A stretch of DNA of 64,000 bases from Marinobacter oulmenensis (GTDB lineage Bacteria > Pseudomonadota > Gammaproteobacteria > Pseudomonadales > Oleiphilaceae), in NCBI RefSeq assembly GCF_014201735.1, contig NZ_JACHFE010000001.1:558001-622000 (forward strand), written 5' to 3'. Shown one piece after another: positions 52,747 to 61,861 of the stretch. The notes beneath the pieces are model-generated. The model saw nothing but the letters and a program-made list of their open reading frames with translations. It searched no databases and was not told where the DNA came from. Made by a program: the position numbers and the translations under genes. Within the stretch, counting starts at the first letter, position 1. Every line of letters begins with the position of its first letter.

Positions 52747-54467
52747 ACCTTCCGCCAGAGCGCCCGGCCAACAATGCGGACCTTGTCCCGGGTCGCCATG
52801 CGCCCGAGGTTGGTTTTTACCACGCCCCGGGTGAAACGGGTGGGTTTGCTGTAGTCGATGCGCACGTTCACCAGAACGGGCCGCCCTTCCGCCGATTTGG
52901 CCAGGGCCGCCCTGATGGCATCGGTGACCTCTTCGTTGCCGTTCATGGCGACGTATTCCACCCCGAAGGCCCGGGCAAAGGCCTCGTAGTCCACCTCGCC
53001 CAGCACCGTGCAGGTCTTCTGGTTGTAGGGAATCTGCTGGGCCTGGGCGATCTGGGACAGTTCGCCGTCATTGAACACGAACACCACCACACCCAGTTGC
53101 TGGCGCACGGCGGTGACCAGCTCCATGCCGGTCATCAGCAGGGCGCCATCGCCGACGATGCCCACCACCTGCCGGTCCGGGTTGGCCAGGCCGGCGCCGA
53201 TAACTCCGGGGATGCAGTACCCCATGGCATTGAAATCGCTCGGGGACATGTAATTGCGGGCGCCCAGGATGGGCATCAGCTCGGCCACCAGGAAGGTGTG
53301 GTTGCCGTCGTCCGCCACCACAATGGCATCGTCGGCCAGTTGCTGGCGCAGTTCGGTGAAAAACCGTTCCGCGTTGACCCGGTCGCCGCTGTCGTGATCC
53401 TGCCATTCCTTGCGGTACTCGGCCTTGTCGGTGGCAATCTGGTCGCGGATGCCCGTTTCGGCTGCCTCCGGTTTCAGGGTTTTGACAGCCTCAAGCAGTG
53501 CCGGCACCAGAGTTCGGGCATCGCCTTCCAGGGTGTGGCTGGCCGGGTAGTTGGCACTGAATACCTCGGGGTTGATGTCGATGTGGATCAGGTTGTCCGG
53601 GGGCGTGATGCCGTAGCTGCCGGTGGGGATCTCGGAGAAGCGGGTGCCGATGGCCAGCAGGCAATCCACATGCCTGAACGCATTGGTGGCAGCGGGGACG
53701 GCGTAATCCCCCATGCCCATACCGGTGTGCAGTGGGTGGTTGCCGGGAAAGGCACTGAGGCCCTGGAGGGTCGTTGCCACCGGCGCGTCCAGGTGTTCGG
53801 CCAGTTCAATGAGCGCCGGCTGGGCATCAACCGCGCCCCAGCCGGCAAAGATGCCCGGCTTCTTCGCCCCGGCGAGCGCCTTTGCCGCGGCTTCGATCAG
53901 TGACTGATCCGGCTGTGCCTCACTTTGCGGTGGTTGCCACTGGGGCAGATCATCCACGTCACCCAAGAAATTGCTGATGTTGTACGGGATCTCGACGAAG
54001 ACCGGGCCGGGTTCGCCACTGTTGGCGGTTTCGTAGGCCTTGTAAAGGGTGGGAATGATGTCCCGGTGACTCTCCACCCGCCAGGTGCCCTTGGTGATGG
54101 GTTTGAGCAGGGTGTGCTGGTCCATCTCGTGCAACTGGTAGCGGTGTTCGGTCCGGGAGTGAATGCCACCGGAGATGATCAGCATTGGGATGCCGTCGAT
54201 ACCCGCCTCGCCAATACCGCTGGCGGCGTGGGTGACCCCGGCCGCTGGCACGATCAGCAGGGTGCCGATTTCGGCGCCGGTCCGGCTGACCGCATCGGCC
54301 ATGAAGGCGCCGCCGCACTCGTGGGCAACGAGGGTGGGGGTAATGCTTTCCGAGCGGTCGAGTTCGTCATAGATTTCGGTGGTGTGGACCCCGGGGATGC
54401 CGAAAGTCCTGCGAATGCCCAGTTGTTCGAGAGCGAATCGTACCAGTGCCGCGCCGGATTTTTTCAT
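52737..54467 (-). CDS. thiamine-diphosphate-dependent enzyme, acetolactate-synthase-like
   Basis: A 576-residue ThDP enzyme. N-terminal pyrimidine domain (FGIPGVHTTEIYDEL near residue 22, catalytic Glu region VAHECGGAFMADA), central domain, and pyrophosphate domain with GDGALLMTGMELVTAV...VFVFNDGELSQIAQ near 425. Family members decarboxylate or ligate 2-keto acids (IlvB, benzoylformate decarboxylase, oxalyl-CoA decarboxylase). There is no regulatory small subunit nearby. It is followed on the same strand by nothing else and preceded by the flavin dehydrogenase gene 26 bases upstream, so the two may act together. Substrate unknown. Confidence 0.82.
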   Translation of the reverse strand: MKKSGAALVRFALEQLGIRRTFGIPGVHTTEIYDELDRSESITPTLVAHECGGAFMADAVSRTGAEIGTLLIVPAAGVTHAASGIGEAGIDGIPMLIISGGIHSRTEHRYQLHEMDQHTLLKPITKGTWRVESHRDIIPTLYKAYETANSGEPGPVFVEIPYNISNFLGDVDDLPQWQPPQSEAQPDQSLIEAAAKALAGAKKPGIFAGWGAVDAQPALIELAEHLDAPVATTLQGLSAFPGNHPLHTGMGMGDYAVPAATNAFRHVDCLLAIGTRFSEIPTGSYGITPPDNLIHIDINPEVFSANYPASHTLEGDARTLVPALLEAVKTLKPEAAETGIRDQIATDKAEYRKEWQDHDSGDRVNAERFFTELRQQLADDAIVVADDGNHTFLVAELMPILGARNYMSPSDFNAMGYCIPGVIGAGLANPDRQVVGIVGDGALLMTGMELVTAVRQQLGVVVFVFNDGELSQIAQAQQIPYNQKTCTVLGEVDYEAFARAFGVEYVAMNGNEEVTDAIRAALAKSAEGRPVLVNVRIDYSKPTRFTRGVVKTNLGRMATRDKVRIVGRALWRKVRP

Positions 54468-54493
54468 GACCGTTCCTTGTTGTGTTTGTTGAT

Positions 54494-56104
54494 TCAGAGC
54501 CGGCCGCTGATGCTTTGGGCGGCCCGACGACCGTTCAGAATGCAGTTGGAGAGGAAAGTGCCTTCCAGTGATCTTATACCGGAAATACCGCCACCACCGA
54601 ATCCGGCCGCTTCACCCGCGGCATAGAGACCGGGAATGGGCTGGTCCGAGGCATCCAGTACCCGGGATTCCAGATCTGTGCGTATGCCGCCCATGCTCTT
54701 GCGGCTGATCAGTTGCTCGCGGATCGCGATCAGAGGCCCGGCTTTGGGATCAAGGATGGGTTGCAGGTTACAGGTGCGCAGTTTGTCCGGACCCCACTGG
54801 TGCAGGTGTTGCAGGCGGCGGATCTGGTCGTCATTGGCCAGGCGGGAGCTGCATGCAAGCTGGTCATCCCAGGCCTGAAGGTCGGCGATCATGCCTGCTG
54901 TGTCGACCGGCACCGTGCCGTCGACGCCGGCCATCGCCTGTGCCAGCTGTTCCGGGGTGTCGGCAACGACCACGTCCGGGCATTCGGCGATCAGCCAGTC
55001 CATCAGGGCCGGGTTGCCGCCGCGCAGGGCATGCCATACGACCTTCAACAGCTTGCCATCCCGGAAATCGGGGTTGCTGTCAGTGCCGGACACCGCCAGT
55101 TCGCGCACGGCAATACGCCGGTTCATTACCTGCCAGGAATACTGGTTCGGCAGGTGTCCGATCTGTTTGCAGAGATCGTGGGTGTCGAATCCGGTCACCA
55201 AGGGCATGGGGCCGATGCGCCGTCCGTAGCAGTCCATCCACAGGGCCGACCGGGGAGGAATCAGGCTCAGGCCATGATGTTCGAATTGTGGCTGTGGATG
55301 ACGGACTCCGGCGGCGTAATTCCACATCCAGTGCAGGTTAACCACCTGGCCGCCGATGGCATCGACCTGATCATGAAGTGCGCCGTCAGCATCGGGGCTT
55401 GAACCGGCAAGCAGGTTTTCCGGGGCGGGGCCGTAACAGGCATCCCAGTGCTCCCGGACTTTTTCCAGGTTGCCGTTGATGCCCCCGGTGCAGACCACGG
55501 TGTTGTCTGCGGTTATTTCGAAGGGCTTGCCGTCTTCGGTCTGGCCCCGGCAACCCGTGACACCCCCTGCGTCCTGGGTCAGTGTCTGTACCCGGTGGTT
55601 GCGCAGTATGGTCAACCGGTCGCGGCTGGGGTGCTGTTCCAGCTGTCTGATCAGGGTCTGGACCACGCCACGGCCGCAGCCCCAGGCAATGTGGTAACGG
55701 GGGCGGCGGTTACCGTCGCCGTAGAGGCCCCGTTCCACCCACTGGACGGAAGGGACAAACCGGATGCCGCGATCGTGCAGCCAGTCATAGATCATGCTCC
55801 GGTTTTTCTCGGCATAGAGGCTCGCCCAGGCCCGACCCCAGCGATCACCGTCGCCGAATCGGGCGGCTGTCAGCCAATCTTCCAGCAGCAGTTCCGGGGA
55901 ATCCTGTATGCGGTTGCGTGACTGTTCCGGGGTGTTGATCAGTAGCATACCGCCAAAGGCTTCATTGGCCTGGCCGCCAAGGGCCTGACCACTCGAACCA
56001 TCTACCAGAGTGATGGCAAACCCGCTGTCGAGCAGTTCAAGAGCCGTGGTGATGCCGGCGAGGCCGGCGCCTATGATGACAACATCGGTTTTGTCGTTGT
56101 TCAT
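54494..56104 (-). CDS. FAD-dependent dehydrogenase (fumarate-reductase/ketosteroid-dehydrogenase-like flavoprotein)
   Basis: A 536-residue flavoprotein with the FAD-binding Rossmann motif VVIIGAGLAGITTALELLDSGF near residue 8, substrate/FAD segment QANEAFGGM near 45, GRGVVQTLI near 149 and a C-terminal FAD segment IPGLYAAGEAAGFGGGGISG near 490. This is the architecture of FAD-binding_2 family desaturases/reductases. There is no signal peptide or heme motif, so it is cytoplasmic. It is upstream of, and probably co-transcribed with, the ThDP enzyme. The reaction is unassigned. Confidence 0.8.
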   Translation of the reverse strand: MNNDKTDVVIIGAGLAGITTALELLDSGFAITLVDGSSGQALGGQANEAFGGMLLINTPEQSRNRIQDSPELLLEDWLTAARFGDGDRWGRAWASLYAEKNRSMIYDWLHDRGIRFVPSVQWVERGLYGDGNRRPRYHIAWGCGRGVVQTLIRQLEQHPSRDRLTILRNHRVQTLTQDAGGVTGCRGQTEDGKPFEITADNTVVCTGGINGNLEKVREHWDACYGPAPENLLAGSSPDADGALHDQVDAIGGQVVNLHWMWNYAAGVRHPQPQFEHHGLSLIPPRSALWMDCYGRRIGPMPLVTGFDTHDLCKQIGHLPNQYSWQVMNRRIAVRELAVSGTDSNPDFRDGKLLKVVWHALRGGNPALMDWLIAECPDVVVADTPEQLAQAMAGVDGTVPVDTAGMIADLQAWDDQLACSSRLANDDQIRRLQHLHQWGPDKLRTCNLQPILDPKAGPLIAIREQLISRKSMGGIRTDLESRVLDASDQPIPGLYAAGEAAGFGGGGISGIRSLEGTFLSNCILNGRRAAQSISGRL

Positions 56105-56137
56105 TATTGTTGTCCGGTTTATGGGATGGTTGCTCCA

Positions 56138-57130
56138 TCACCCTCCGGTCATATTCATGAAGCGGAGTATCTGCACATCCCCGTCTGCGGAGAAGTGGTG
56201 GCGTTCAGGTTTGAGATCCATGGCGCCGATAATGGCCTGACGCACTGGATCGTCATTATCGGGATGTGCCCGCAATACGCGCCGCAGGTCCATCGAATGT
56301 TCATTGCCGAGGCACAGCAGTAGGCGGCCTTCTGCGGTGACACGGACCCGGTTGCAACTGGCGCAGAAGTTATGGGAATGGGGGGAGATAAAGCCGACCC
56401 GAACCGGGCTGTCCGGCATGCGGTAATAGCGGGCCGGGCCTCCGGAATCGTCCGTGGTCGGGATCAGTTCGTGGTGCTTGCTGATGATGTCCCGCACCTC
56501 ATCGCTGGTGCACAGGCCCAGGCCCCGGTCGTGCTCGGAGATTTCGCCCAGAGGCATCTCTTCGATAAAACTGATGTCGATGCGCTTGCGCCGGGCAAAC
56601 TCGATCAGCTCGGGTACTTCGTCATCGTTGCGCCCCTTGATCACCACGACGTTGAGTTTGATGCCGTCAAACCCGGCTTCGCGGGCTGCGTCGATGCCGT
56701 CGAGTACGTTCTCGAGCCGACCGGTCCGGGACAGTTCCCGGAACCGCGATGGATCCAGCGAGTCCAGACTGATGTTGACCCGATGCAAGCCCGCTTCACG
56801 CAGTGGCTGCGCCATGCTGGCCAGGCGGTTGCCGTTGGTGGTGAGCGCAAAATCCCGAAGCCCGTAACCGCCAATTTCTTCCACGAGTTCGAGCACGTTG
56901 TTGCGTACCAGGGGCTCGCCGCCGGTGAGGCGGATCTTTTCTGCGCCCAGTGACACGAAGTTGCGGGCGACCCGGGCAATTTCCTCCAGGGTCAGAATCT
57001 GGGCCTTGGGCAGGAAGGTCATGTCTTCGGACATGCAGTAGACGCAGCGAAAATCGCAGCGGTCTGTGACCGACAGTCGGACGTAGCTGACGGTTCTGCC
57101 GAAGCGGTCTGTCAGACGGTTTCCGGACAT
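56138..57130 (-). CDS. moaA: GTP 3',8-cyclase MoaA
   Basis: A 330-residue radical SAM enzyme for the first step of molybdenum cofactor synthesis. The N-terminal cluster motif is CDFRCVYC (C25, C29, C32), the SAM site LTGGEPLVR near residue 64, and the C-terminal second cluster [18 protein letters not shown] near 258. Molybdenum cofactor is needed by nitrate reductase, which fits the denitrification setting. The C-terminal GG found in most MoaA proteins is present (MTGG). No other moa genes lie in the window. Confidence 0.96.
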   Translation of the reverse strand: MSGNRLTDRFGRTVSYVRLSVTDRCDFRCVYCMSEDMTFLPKAQILTLEEIARVARNFVSLGAEKIRLTGGEPLVRNNVLELVEEIGGYGLRDFALTTNGNRLASMAQPLREAGLHRVNISLDSLDPSRFRELSRTGRLENVLDGIDAAREAGFDGIKLNVVVIKGRNDDEVPELIEFARRKRIDISFIEEMPLGEISEHDRGLGLCTSDEVRDIISKHHELIPTTDDSGGPARYYRMPDSPVRVGFISPHSHNFCASCNRVRVTAEGRLLLCLGNEHSMDLRRVLRAHPDNDDPVRQAIIGAMDLKPERHHFSADGDVQILRFMNMTGG

Positions 57131-57242
57131 GGTTCCTATACCGAAACAATGGATTAAGGATTACGGTAGCACGGCAGGCGCAGTTAAACCACGGTCGCTT
57201 TTCCGGGACCTCTGGAGGCGGCAGGGGCGTGGTTTTTCTACT

Positions 57243-57265
57243 AAGATATATTTTGTATATGAGAT
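57243..57265. promoter_or_regulatory. NsrR-type operator upstream of the DUF454 gene
   Basis: AAGATATATTTTGTATATGA and the following GAT form an imperfect 11-1-11 inverted repeat resembling the NsrR site AAGATGCATTT-N-AAATGCATCTT. It lies about 75 bases upstream of the DUF454 start, and nsrR is the next gene, so autoregulated NO control is likely. Confidence 0.65.
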
Positions 57266-57339
57266 ATAAGGGCGCATGTCCCGTGCCGGTAAATCAGGGT
57301 AGAATGATTGCAGACATGAACGTTTGTGAGGCTCGTGCC

Positions 57340-57708
57340 ATGCGTATGAGTGTCGGTAGAACCGGTTTTCGACTTCTTGCGTATCTTTCACTGGGACTTG
57401 CGCTGGCGGGGGTTGTATTACCCCTGGTGCCAACCACGCCATTCGTGATCCTGGCGGCCTGGTTCGCCAGCAAGGGATCGCCGGCTTTTGCCCGATGGCT
57501 GGAACAGCACCCACAGTTTGGCCCTGCCATTGAACAGTGGCGGCAAAGGAGAGCCATTCCCCTGAAGGCCAAGATCCTGGCCTGGGCGATGATGTCGATA
57601 AGCTGGGGGATGCTACTGATGCTGGGAGCCTCAGGGCTGGTTCTGACCATTTCCGGTCTGTTCCTGCTTGCGGTTGCTGGCTATATGCTCAGTCGACCGA
57701 GCTACTGA
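57340..57708 (+). CDS. DUF454 (YbaN-like) membrane protein
   Basis: A 122-residue inner-membrane protein of the same family as the one at 4.8-5.4 kb. It has GVVLPLVPTTPFVILAAWFASKGSPAFARWLEQHPQFGPAIEQWRQRRAIPLKAK near residues 23-78, with hydrophobic helices on both sides. The start at 57340 has GAGG eight bases upstream; longer frames run into the NsrR-like operator. It precedes nsrR by 25 bases, so the two form an NO-responsive unit. Biochemical role is not known. Confidence 0.85.
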   Translation: MRMSVGRTGFRLLAYLSLGLALAGVVLPLVPTTPFVILAAWFASKGSPAFARWLEQHPQFGPAIEQWRQRRAIPLKAKILAWAMMSISWGMLLMLGASGLVLTISGLFLLAVAGYMLSRPSY

Positions 57709-57733
57709 AGTTATCTGTTATCTGGAGCACTGA

Positions 57734-58171
57734 ATGCACATCACCCGTTACACCGATTATTCACTCAGGGTCCTGATCTACCTGGCGGCAGAGGGTGATC
57801 GTCTTGCGACCATCCAGGAAATCGCAGATAGCTACGACATTTCCAAGAATCACCTGATGAAGGTGGTCCATCAGCTCAATAAAAAGGGCTACATCGAAAC
57901 CATCCGTGGCAAAAAGGGTGGCATGCGCCTGAATATGAAACCGGCAGACATCAACATCGGCATCCTGATCCGGGAAACCGAACAGGACCTGAGTATTGTT
58001 GAATGCTTTTCCGGCAAGAATGGATGCCGCATAACTCCGGTCTGTGGTCTGAAGTCCATGTTTGGTGAAGCCCTCAAGGCGTTTCTGGATGTACTTGATC
58101 AGTACACACTGGCGGATGTTATCCAGAGTCAGCATCGCCCCCAGTTGATGCGCTTGCTCCAGATCGCCTGA
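57734..58171 (+). CDS. nsrR: NsrR nitric-oxide-sensing Rrf2 repressor
   Basis: A 145-residue Rrf2-family regulator. It opens MHITRYTDYSLRVLIYLA as NsrR does, the winged helix-turn-helix holds IQEIADSYDISKNHLMKVVHQLNKKGYI, and cluster cysteines C91, C98 and C104 appear as ECFSGKNGCRITPVC. NsrR binds a [4Fe-4S] cluster that reacts with NO and releases repression. The C91-C98 gap (six residues) is two longer than in E. coli. It lies downstream of a DUF454 gene with an NsrR-like site. Confidence 0.93.
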   Translation: MHITRYTDYSLRVLIYLAAEGDRLATIQEIADSYDISKNHLMKVVHQLNKKGYIETIRGKKGGMRLNMKPADINIGILIRETEQDLSIVECFSGKNGCRITPVCGLKSMFGEALKAFLDVLDQYTLADVIQSQHRPQLMRLLQIA

Positions 58172-58284
58172 CCCTTTTCTCCATTCTGTTCTCCGGCTGG
58201 AACTTCGCAGTATAGTGTGGGGTCTGGTGGCCGGGGCCTCTGGTATTCCCGGCTGGATCCTGAGTTTTTGTGGGGATAACCGAC

Positions 58285-58668
58285 ATGCAGTTCCTCAATG
58301 GAATCACCCTGCTTCTGGTGTATCAGTTAGTGGGTGAGATCACCGTGCGCCTGTTTGCCCTGCCGATTCCCGGTCCGGTGCTGGGCATGGTCATGCTGTT
58401 CGCAACCCTGGCGATTCGGGGCGGGACGCCCGCGGCTGTGGATCATGCCTCATCGACTCTGCTCAGTCACCTGTCGCTGCTGTTCGTGCCCGCCGGTGTT
58501 GGCATGATGGCGCATTTCGACCGGATTGCCGCCGAGTGGCTACCCATTACTCTGACCCTGTTTCTGAGCACCATCGTCACCATGGTGGCTACGGCGATAG
58601 TCATGCAGGTGACCACCCGCTGGCTGACGGGGAACGCCCGGGAGACGCAGGAGGCCGATCATGACTGA
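58285..58668 (+). CDS. CidA/LrgA family holin-like membrane protein
   Basis: A 127-residue protein with four hydrophobic helices and the LrgA/CidA signature QLVGEITVRLFALPIPGPVLGMVMLF near residue 14, then LLFVPAGVGMM near 65. These proteins work with LrgB/CidB partners in export of pyruvate or related metabolites and in control of autolysis. The ATG at 58285 is chosen over an upstream GTG. Its end overlaps the LrgB-like gene by eight bases. Confidence 0.9.
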   Translation: MQFLNGITLLLVYQLVGEITVRLFALPIPGPVLGMVMLFATLAIRGGTPAAVDHASSTLLSHLSLLFVPAGVGMMAHFDRIAAEWLPITLTLFLSTIVTMVATAIVMQVTTRWLTGNARETQEADHD

Positions 58669-59398
58669 GCCCGGGCTGAAGGATATCTGGGTCTACCTGT
58701 CGGCGTCGCCGCTGATGGGGCTCACCATTACGCTGGTGGCCTACGGGCTGGCTTTCCGGTTATATCAGCGCAGCAATGGTCACCCTCTGGCCAATCCGGT
58801 GGTCACTTCCGTGCTGTTGCTGATCGGCCTGCTGTTGGCGACGGGTACTCCGTATAGTGACTATTTCGAAGGCGGGCAGTTTGTGCACTTTCTGCTGGGA
58901 CCTGCGACGGTGGCCCTGGCGGTTCCGCTCTATCAGCAGCTGTCGCGGTTGCGGCAGCTCTGGCTGCCGGTGGCCATTTCTCTGGTGGCGGGTGTGGTGA
59001 TCGCGGCTACCAGCTCAATCGGGCTGGCCCGGCTGTTCGGAGGCTCGCTGGAAATACAGATGTCGCTGGCACCGAAATCCGCCACAGCGCCGGTGGCGAT
59101 GGGGATTTCGGAAAAGATTGGCGGCCTGCCATCGCTGACGGCAGTACTGGTGGTGACCACCGGCATTATTGGCGCCGTGCTGGGCACCAAGCTGTTCGAG
59201 TGGGTCCGGGTGCGGGATGACGCGGCCCGGGGTATCGCCATGGGCGTGGCCGCTCACGGTATAGGCACGGCCCGGGCGTTTCAGGTGAACAATCAGATGG
59301 GCGCGTTCTCGGGGCTGGCCATGGCTCTGTCTGCATTTGCCACGGCCCTGGTGGTGCCCTGGCTGGTGGATCTTATGGAAACGTGGCTGCCGGTCTGA
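58661..59398 (+). CDS. LrgB/CidB family membrane protein
   Basis: A 245-residue inner-membrane protein with about seven helices and the LrgB signatures LGPATVALAVPLYQQ near residue 77, LAPKSATAPVAMGISEKIGG near 135 and GVAAHGIGTARAFQ near 195. It overlaps and follows the LrgA-like gene, forming the standard two-component export/autolysis pair. The trpB2 gene lies 39 bases downstream on the same strand. Confidence 0.93.
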   Translation: MTEPGLKDIWVYLSASPLMGLTITLVAYGLAFRLYQRSNGHPLANPVVTSVLLLIGLLLATGTPYSDYFEGGQFVHFLLGPATVALAVPLYQQLSRLRQLWLPVAISLVAGVVIAATSSIGLARLFGGSLEIQMSLAPKSATAPVAMGISEKIGGLPSLTAVLVVTTGIIGAVLGTKLFEWVRVRDDAARGIAMGVAAHGIGTARAFQVNNQMGAFSGLAMALSAFATALVVPWLVDLMETWLPV

Positions 59399-59437
59399 GC
59401 GGGCCGGACGACAACAACTCTCAGGGTGAGGAAAACC

Positions 59438-60796
59438 ATGCAAACCAAGTACGTACTTGATGAGGATCGCATTCCCCGATACTGGTACAACCTGCAGGCC
59501 GATTTCCCGGAGCCTTTGCCGGCGGTGCTGCATCCGGGCAGCCAGCAACCGATTACTGCGAGCGATCTTGAGCCTCTGTTTCCCCAGGCGCTGATTGAAC
59601 AGGAGGTGTCCACCGAGCGGGAAGTCGAGATTCCGGAGCCGGTTCGGGATGTCTACCGCCTGTGGCGCCCGGCGCCCATGTACCGGGCCCATGGTCTGGA
59701 AAAAGCGTTGGGCACACCGGCAAAGATTTTCTACAAGTATGAGGGGGTGAGTCCGGCGGGCAGTCACAAGCCCAATACCGCGATACCGCAGGCCTTCTAC
59801 AATCGGGAAGCGGGTATCCGGACCCTGACCACCGAAACCGGGGCCGGTCAGTGGGGCACGTCACTGTCGTTTGCCGGATCCCTGTTTGATCTGGATGTCA
59901 CGGTGTTTCAGGTCCGGGTGTCCTATAACCAGAAACCCTATCGTCGGGCGGTCATGGAAACCTACGGAGCCCGGTGTGTGCCTTCCCCGTCAGAACTGAC
60001 AGAGTTCGGTCGCAAGGTGCTGGCCGAGACCCCGGAACATACCGGCAGTCTGGGGATTGCCATTTCCGAGGCGGTGGAGCTGGCGGCACAGGATCCGGGT
60101 ACCAAGTACGCCCTGGGGTCGGTACTCAACCATGTGCTGCTGCACCAGACCGTGATTGGGCTGGAAGCCATGGAGCAGATGGAGATGGCCGACTGCTGGC
60201 CGGATGTCATCGTGGGCTGTACCGGGGGTGGCTCCAACTTCGCGGGTATTGCCTTCCCGTTCATGGGGCATGCCCTGCGGGGCGGTGAAAAGTCACGGAT
60301 TGTGGCGGTGGAACCCTCGGCCTGTCCGACGCTCACTCGCGGCAGGTATGCCTATGATTATGGCGACACCGCGCACATGACGCCGTTGACCAAGATGCAC
60401 ACCCTGGGCTCCGGTTTCACGCCGCCGGGCTTCCATGCCGGTGGTCTGAGGTATCACGGCATGGCGCCAATGGTGTCTCACGCCAGTGAACTGGGCCTGT
60501 TTGATGCCGTTTCCTACACTCAGCGCGAATGCTTCGAAGCCGGCGTGCTGTTTGCCCGCCACGAGGGCATTGTGCCTGCGCCGGAAGCCAATCATGCCGT
60601 CAAGGGCGCGATTGAGGAGGCACTGCGGTGCAAGCGTGAGGGCCGGGACGAGGTCATTCTGTTCAACCTCTGTGGTCATGGCCACTTTGATATGGCGGCG
60701 TACACCTCGTACTTCGCCGGCGAACTGCACGACCACGAGTACGATGAGCAGGAGCTGGCGATGGCCCTGTCCGGCCTGCCATCGGTCAGCGGCTGA
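59438..60796 (+). CDS. TrpB2-type tryptophan synthase beta-like enzyme
   Basis: A 452-residue PLP enzyme of the TrpB2 branch, longer than TrpB1. The PLP lysine is in SPAGSHKPNTAI near residue 107, ETGAGQWGTSLSFAG near 130, the phosphate-binding loop CTGGGSNFAG near 260, and HAVKGAIEEAL near 385. It uses indole and serine, or O-phosphoserine in some organisms. No trpA is adjacent, consistent with TrpB2 acting alone as an indole salvage enzyme. The start at 59438 follows GAGG by six bases. Confidence 0.92.
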   Translation: MQTKYVLDEDRIPRYWYNLQADFPEPLPAVLHPGSQQPITASDLEPLFPQALIEQEVSTEREVEIPEPVRDVYRLWRPAPMYRAHGLEKALGTPAKIFYKYEGVSPAGSHKPNTAIPQAFYNREAGIRTLTTETGAGQWGTSLSFAGSLFDLDVTVFQVRVSYNQKPYRRAVMETYGARCVPSPSELTEFGRKVLAETPEHTGSLGIAISEAVELAAQDPGTKYALGSVLNHVLLHQTVIGLEAMEQMEMADCWPDVIVGCTGGGSNFAGIAFPFMGHALRGGEKSRIVAVEPSACPTLTRGRYAYDYGDTAHMTPLTKMHTLGSGFTPPGFHAGGLRYHGMAPMVSHASELGLFDAVSYTQRECFEAGVLFARHEGIVPAPEANHAVKGAIEEALRCKREGRDEVILFNLCGHGHFDMAAYTSYFAGELHDHEYDEQELAMALSGLPSVSG

Positions 60797-60874
60797 TCAG
60801 GCCGGCAGCACAGGGCCTGTGTTGCCGGCGGTTGTATTGGGGGCTGGTTGTGCCGGTTTGCAGGTCATCCAGGC

Positions 60875-61336
60875 TCAGTCATCCCGTTTGATGCGAACCG
60901 GTTCCAGCTCGCCTTTGCGGAACTCCAGTTCCAGCTCTCGACCGGTGTCGTCTTCACCTTCCACCTCGACTTCTCCGCGACGGTCGACCTTGATTTCATC
61001 CACGGTCGCCATGCCTTCATTGGTGGCGGCCTCAAGGTAGTCCTGGATTTCGCCGGCACTCAGGCCGTAGGGTTCGCGCTCGTATTTGCGGCGCTCTTCC
61101 TTGCGGATGGTGCCATCACCGTTCATGTCCAGTTCAACGTACCAATCGTTCATCCAGCCTTCCAGCTCAATATCATCATAGCCTCCGTCGCTGAACTCGA
61201 CGCTGCGGAACTGGGTGATGCCGTAGTCTGTTCCCTGGGACAGTATGCGGTCCGCCTGGGAGGGAGACGTCTGGGCGATCGCCATGGGGGCGGTTGCCAG
61301 GCCGGTGATCAGGGTCAGTGTCATCAGTTTTTTCAT
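60875..61336 (-). CDS. exported EF-hand/PepSY-like acidic protein
   Basis: A 153-residue periplasmic protein. Signal peptide MKKLMTLTLITGLATAPMAIA; a calcium-binding-like loop ELDMNGDGTIRKEE near residue 70; then an acidic, PepSY-like C-terminus (EVEVEGEDDTGRELELEFRKGELEPVRIKRDD). The start at 61336 follows AGGAG by seven bases. It is divergent from the PepSY and two-component operon, so it is probably regulated by it. Function unknown; metal binding or envelope protease modulation are possibilities. Confidence 0.72.
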   Translation of the reverse strand: MKKLMTLTLITGLATAPMAIAQTSPSQADRILSQGTDYGITQFRSVEFSDGGYDDIELEGWMNDWYVELDMNGDGTIRKEERRKYEREPYGLSAGEIQDYLEAATNEGMATVDEIKVDRRGEVEVEGEDDTGRELELEFRKGELEPVRIKRDD

Positions 61337-61489
61337 GGTCAGCTCCTTGTGTCTGCCGATATGATGGATACAACGGGTGGCGGAGTGCTTCTGCCACCAG
61401 CGTGATGCCAGATTACCCCGGTGCATCTGACACCGGCGTGAGCAACTCATTCATCAACCGTTCATGTGGCTTTTGGGATCATTAACCCC

Positions 61490-61861
61490 ATGAAACATCA
61501 GGAACCAAACCTCATCCCCCGGGACCGTTTTTCCCGACGTCTGCTGCTGGTATTTGGGCTGGCGCTCTGCCTGCCGTTTACCCTGCAGATGGCGGCGGCT
61601 GATGACGATGAGTGGCGCAAGCTTCACCGTGAGGTGGAAGCCGGCCGCATCAAGCCCCTGGGTGACATCATGGACAGCCTTCAGCAGGACTGGAAAGGCG
61701 ATGTCATTGATGTCGATATTGAAAAGGAGGATGGCCGTATCCTGTATGAGATCGAACTTCTGGGGCCGGAGGGACAGGTGGCCGAGTTCGAGATTGATGC
61801 CCGCACCGGCGAAGTGCTGGAAGTCGAAGGCAGGAACCTGCGGTCCATGGAGCGACAATGA
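61490..61861 (+). CDS. exported PepSY-domain protein
   Basis: A 123-residue protein with a signal anchor (LLLVFGLALCLPFTLQMAAA) and one PepSY domain: VEAGRIKPLGDIMDSLQQDWKGDVIDVDIEKEDGRILYEIELL...FEIDARTGEVLEVEGR. PepSY domains bind or inhibit proteases and often precede two-component genes. It overlaps the response regulator start by four bases (ATGA), so it belongs to that operon. A GTG eight codons upstream (61466) is an alternative start. Confidence 0.87.
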   Translation: MKHQEPNLIPRDRFSRRLLLVFGLALCLPFTLQMAAADDDEWRKLHREVEAGRIKPLGDIMDSLQQDWKGDVIDVDIEKEDGRILYEIELLGPEGQVAEFEIDARTGEVLEVEGRNLRSMERQ

